A stretch of DNA of 8,330 nucleotides from positions 1-8,330 of the forward strand of contig JBMNSK010000047.1 of NCBI GenBank assembly GCA_050945155.1, read 5' to 3'. The DNA is from JBMNSK01 sp050945155. GTDB lineage: Bacteria > Actinomycetota > Coriobacteriia > Coriobacteriales > Eggerthellaceae. Below are positions 5,948-8,330 of this stretch, in pieces (the stretch's first letter is position 1; each line of letters starts with the position of its first letter). A model generated the notes under the pieces. It saw only the letters and a program-made list of their open reading frames with translations. It made no database searches and had not been told where the DNA came from. The translations under genes and the position numbers were made by a program.

Positions 5948-7474
5948 GTGACACGAAAGATAGATATCTTTGATACGACGCTGCGTGATGGCGAACAGTC
6001 GCCCGGGGCGTCCATGAACACGGAAGAGAAATTGGTAATTGCTCGTGAGCTCCTACGCATGAACGTGGATGTAATCGAAGCGGGCTTTCCTATTTCAAGT
6101 CCAGGCGATTTTGAGAGCGTTCAAAAGATTGCCGAACTTGCCGGCGGAGATGCTGTGGTCTGCGCTTTGACGCGCGCCATTGACAAGGATATTGATGCGG
6201 CTGCAGACGCACTGCGCACAGCGGTACATCCTCGTATCCACACCGGTTTAGGCGTGTCTCCTAGTCACCTGCGTGACAAGCTGCATATGACTGAGGAAGA
6301 ATGCCTTGAGCGGATCGCACACTGTGTTTCTTATGCAAAGACCTTCGTGGATGATGTTGAGTTTTATGCGGAAGATGCAGGTCGGTCTGACTACGACTTT
6401 TTAGTGCGTGTTGTGCAAACGGCAATACGTGCAGGAGCTACCGTTATCAATATTCCTGAGACAACCGGGTATTCTTTGCCGGATGAATTTGGTCGTCGCA
6501 TTAAATATATACGCGATAGCGTTGATGACATCGACCAGGTAACCTTATCCGTCCACTGCCACAATGACTTGGGTATGGCAACTGCTCTCTCTCTTGCTGG
6601 CGTGAAAAATGGTGCAACGCAGGTTGAGTGCACCATTAACGGTTTGGGGGAGCGTGCAGGCAATACCGCTTTAGAAGAAGTGGTCATGGCAATTCGCATG
6701 CATGAAGCCGAGCTCGACGCGCATACCGATGTGAACGCCGTTGAGTTCGTGAAAGCAAGCCGACTCGTTCAGTCTATTACGGGCATGCGTGTTCAGGCGA
6801 ACAAGGCCATTGTGGGTGCCAATGCATTTGCTCACTCATCGGGTATTCACCAAGATGGCGTACTTAAGAACCGAAAGACCTATGAAATCATCAACCCTGC
6901 AGACGTTGGTGCTGATCAAAGCCAGATTATCCTGACAGCTCGTTCCGGACATGCAGCGCTCAAACACAGTCTTGAGGAGCTGGGATATGAGTTTGCTGGT
7001 AAGGACCTCGATGATTTGTACCATGACTTCTTAGAGCTAGCTGATAAGAAAAAAGAGGTCTATAAAGAAGACCTCGAAAGCCTTATCAATGAGCGCGGCA
7101 GAAACGAGAAGGCTATATATACCCTGGAAGGTGTGCAGATTAGCTGCGGTTTCCCGCTTATTCCGACGGCAACAGTCACGCTTAAAAATGAATTCGACCA
7201 GCTGCAAACGGTATGTGAAGTTGGCACTGGACCCATTGATGCAGTCTACAAGGCGGTCGATAAAATCGTTCAGGTTCATAACGACCTCGCCGAGTTTTCT
7301 GTTCAGTCGGTGACGCGTGGCATTGATGCATTGGGTGAAGTGACGGTGCGTGTCAAATCAAGTGAAGGTGAAACCTATATTGGTCGTGGAGCTGATGGCG
7401 ATATCATCGTTTCTTCCACCAAGGCCTACTTAAATGCTTTAAACCGGCTTTTGAACCACCGTCGCGGACGTTAG
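5948..7474 (+). CDS. leuA: 2-isopropylmalate synthase
   Basis: LeuA condenses acetyl-CoA with 2-ketoisovalerate, the first committed step of leucine synthesis. The 508-residue product has the normal bacterial layout. The TIM-barrel catalytic domain (about 1-275) opens with IFDTTLRDGEQSPGASM (R13 and D14 in the active site), contains HCHNDLGMA (metal-binding H203 and H205) and ends with GLGERAGNTALEE. A linker with GANAFAHSSGIHQDG follows, then the C-terminal leucine-binding LeuA domain (about 365-505). The full regulatory domain implies leucine feedback inhibition and argues against a truncated LeuA. Citramalate or homocitrate synthase are relatives, but the N-terminal block and EAGFPISSPGDFE are typical of LeuA. 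The GTG start follows AAAGGAG (5935-5941). It lies 149 bases after ilvC, with no clear promoter and a terminator after it, so it is probably the last gene of the ilv transcript. leuBCD are not nearby. Confidence 0.95.
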   Translation: MTRKIDIFDTTLRDGEQSPGASMNTEEKLVIARELLRMNVDVIEAGFPISSPGDFESVQKIAELAGGDAVVCALTRAIDKDIDAAADALRTAVHPRIHTGLGVSPSHLRDKLHMTEEECLERIAHCVSYAKTFVDDVEFYAEDAGRSDYDFLVRVVQTAIRAGATVINIPETTGYSLPDEFGRRIKYIRDSVDDIDQVTLSVHCHNDLGMATALSLAGVKNGATQVECTINGLGERAGNTALEEVVMAIRMHEAELDAHTDVNAVEFVKASRLVQSITGMRVQANKAIVGANAFAHSSGIHQDGVLKNRKTYEIINPADVGADQSQIILTARSGHAALKHSLEELGYEFAGKDLDDLYHDFLELADKKKEVYKEDLESLINERGRNEKAIYTLEGVQISCGFPLIPTATVTLKNEFDQLQTVCEVGTGPIDAVYKAVDKIVQVHNDLAEFSVQSVTRGIDALGEVTVRVKSSEGETYIGRGADGDIIVSSTKAYLNALNRLLNHRRGR

Positions 7475-7499
7475 TTTCTCCCGCGCAATAAAACTTTTC

Positions 7500-7549
7500 A
7501 AAAGACCATCTCGGCTTCTGGGGCAGGGGTGGTCTTTTTGTTTTCTTAA
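7500..7549 (+). terminator. Intrinsic terminator at the end of the ilv-leuA operon
   Basis: AAAAGACCA (7500-7508) pairs with TGGTCTTTT (7530-7538), extendable inwards by four pairs (7509-7512/7526-7529), two of them G-T, leaving a G-rich loop. The T-rich tail TTTTTGTTTTCTT follows. It starts 26 bases after the leuA stop. Confidence 0.9.
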
Positions 7550-7579
7550 TTGTGGTGAACTTGCGCTCAGTATAGCTAT

Positions 7580-7612
7580 TTGCTAGGAATACCCTTCCTT
7601 TTGTGCTTAAAT
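7580..7612 (+). promoter_or_regulatory. Weak promoter candidate for rimP-nusA
   Basis: TGCTTAAAT (7604-7612) looks like an extended -10 (TGn plus TTAAAT, 4 of 6). The only nearby -35-like sequence, TTGCTA at 7580-7585, is too far away (21 bases). TTGCGC at 7561-7566 with TGCTAGGAA (7581-7589) is an alternative. A promoter is expected between the leuA terminator and rimP, but its exact position is uncertain. Confidence 0.3.
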
Positions 7613-7623
7613 ACAAGTACAGC

Positions 7624-7640
7624 GATGCACGCGGTGCATC
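7624..7640 (+). repeat. Small perfect hairpin in the rimP leader
   Basis: GATGCAC and GTGCATC form a perfect 7-bp stem around a GCG loop. No T-tract follows. It lies between the candidate promoter and the attenuator-like hairpin, so it is probably part of a structured 5' leader. Confidence 0.55.
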
Positions 7641-7645
7641 TTCAT

Positions 7646-7692
7646 ACTTTCGGAAATTTGAGAAAGTGGGTTTTACCCGCTTTCTTTCTTTT
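7646..7692 (+). terminator. Attenuator-like terminator with competing hairpin ahead of rimP
   Basis: AGAAAGTGGGT (7661-7671) pairs with ACCCGCTTTCT (7675-7685), 11 pairs with one G-T and a TTT loop, followed by the T-rich tail TTTCTTTT (7685-7692). Just upstream, ACTTTC (7646-7651) can instead pair with GAAAGT (7662-7667), consuming the terminator's 5' arm. Such mutually exclusive folds suggest transcription attenuation before rimP-nusA, whose product NusA itself acts at such hairpins. The tail is interrupted by a C, so terminator strength is uncertain. Confidence 0.55.
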
Positions 7693-7727
7693 CGGGGGAA
7701 GATGTAAGTTGAGGAAAGGAGGCAGGT

Positions 7728-8198
7728 GTGCTGAGCGCAAAAGAAGAAGAGCTGCTTTGTGCACTGACTCCCAAAGCAGAGGATGAAGGTGTCGAGATAG
7801 TCACCGTTGAGGTTGTTGGCTCGAAGAAAGCACCCACCATCCGTGTCTATATCGATACGCCGAATGGCGTAAGCTTCGATGAACTTTCCTCAGCTCAAGC
7901 GTGGATTAACACGATTATGGATGACTTGGACCCGTTTCCGGGAGCCTATACGCTCGAGGTCTCATCGCCTGGTATAGACCGACCTCTGAGAACTTTGGAA
8001 CACTTCAGTCGGTTTGCTGGAGAGCATGCAGTGGTAAAAACGATCCATCCTATCGATGGGCGCTCGAATTTTACCGGGGTTATTAAATCTACTCTCTCAG
8101 ATGTTGTAGCACTTGACTGCGACGGCGAACTCGTGGAGATACCCATTACTGAAATCAAACGTGCAAATCTCAAGGGCACTATTGATTTCAGTTCATAG
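7728..8198 (+). CDS. rimP: Ribosome maturation factor
   Basis: RimP binds the 30S subunit during assembly and is needed for its maturation. The 156-residue product has the family's length and two-part layout: an N-terminal alpha/beta domain (about 1-85) ending in the diagnostic YTLEVSSPGIDRPL (L76 to G82 core), and a C-terminal SH3-like beta domain (about 88-156, with GVIKSTLSDVVALD and IPITEIKRANL). The GTG start at 7728 is fixed by AAAGGAGG (7715-7722), with five bases between. The GTG at 7726 is out of frame. It lies 12 bases before nusA, the conserved rimP-nusA order seen in most bacteria, so the two are cotranscribed. Confidence 0.93.
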   Translation: MLSAKEEELLCALTPKAEDEGVEIVTVEVVGSKKAPTIRVYIDTPNGVSFDELSSAQAWINTIMDDLDPFPGAYTLEVSSPGIDRPLRTLEHFSRFAGEHAVVKTIHPIDGRSNFTGVIKSTLSDVVALDCDGELVEIPITEIKRANLKGTIDFSS

Positions 8199-8210
8199 AA
8201 AGGAAGAACC

Positions 8211-8330
8211 GTGGCAACTTCAGAATTAATCGAAGCACTTCAGGCGCTTGCGCATGAGCACAAAATTGATGAACTGTACCTCATTGAGCGACTCGAGGCT
8301 TCGCTTGCAAAAAGCTATCAGAATATTTTG
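8211..8330 (+). CDS. nusA: Transcription termination/antitermination factor NusA, N-terminal part (3' end outside window)
   Basis: The first 40 codons are visible and the frame runs off the window. NusA binds RNA polymerase and modulates pausing, termination and antitermination. The visible piece, VATSELIEALQALAHEH then KIDELYLIERLEASLAKSYQ, fits the N-terminal polymerase-binding domain, which starts with a helix and the E..LA.AY-like pattern. Position directly after rimP is the strongest support. The GTG start follows AAAGGAAG (8199-8206). The S1 and KH domains would lie downstream and cannot be checked. Confidence 0.9.
   Translation, partial: MATSELIEALQALAHEHKIDELYLIERLEASLAKSYQNIL

Noticed and set aside
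7580..7786. Plus-strand open frame across the rimP leader
   Set aside because: It runs through the hairpins at 7624-7640 and 7661-7685 and into the start of rimP in another frame, with no ribosome site and no recognisable protein.

Overview
The window is a stretch of bacterial chromosome with about half G+C, tightly packed genes all on the + strand, and ATG/GTG starts preceded by AAAGGAG-type ribosome sites. The protein sequences and the serC | ilvD-ilvB-ilvN-ilvC-leuA | rimP-nusA layout suggest an anaerobic Actinomycetota, most likely a Coriobacteriia relative (Atopobium/Lancefieldella/Olsenella-like). That placement comes from the look of the proteins, mainly the NusA N-terminus, and is not proved here.

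Layout. (1) 2-205: the C-terminal end of serC (phosphoserine aminotransferase), closed by a strong intrinsic terminator at 222-259. (2) 260-686: a gene-free stretch holding a promoter candidate (about 342-369) and a roughly 310-nt transcribed leader. The leader contains a clear T-box Stem I (about 393-490), further stem-loops, an intrinsic terminator (600-633) and an extra long hairpin (633-666) ending just before the ilvD ribosome site. (3) 687-7474: branched-chain amino acid operon ilvD (start corrected to 687), ilvB, ilvN, ilvC and leuA. The first three are translationally coupled by 4-nt and 1-nt overlaps; ilvC follows after 89 nt and leuA after 149 nt. A terminator at 7500-7539 ends the operon. 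(4) 7540-7727: leader of the next operon, with a small hairpin and an attenuator-like terminator that has a competing upstream pairing. (5) 7728-8330: rimP, then the first 40 codons of nusA, running off the window.

How the genes work together. IlvBN condenses pyruvate (or pyruvate plus 2-ketobutyrate) to acetohydroxy acids, IlvC isomerises and reduces them, and IlvD dehydrates the diols to the keto acids of valine and isoleucine. LeuA draws 2-ketoisovalerate towards leucine. The final transaminase (ilvE) and leuBCD are not in the window. Control is probably layered: uncharged-tRNA sensing by the T-box leader, valine feedback through the ACT domain of IlvN, and leucine feedback through the C-terminal domain of LeuA.

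Most of the window is ordinary core metabolism. The parts worth a second look are the leaders: a T-box whose specifier does not read as Ile, Val or Leu and which lacks a recognisable canonical T-box sequence, an extra hairpin before ilvD, a structured ilvC-leuA gap with a mini-ORF, and a possible attenuator ahead of rimP-nusA. I saw no mobile element, CRISPR array, tRNA or rRNA, and no sign of a wholly new system.
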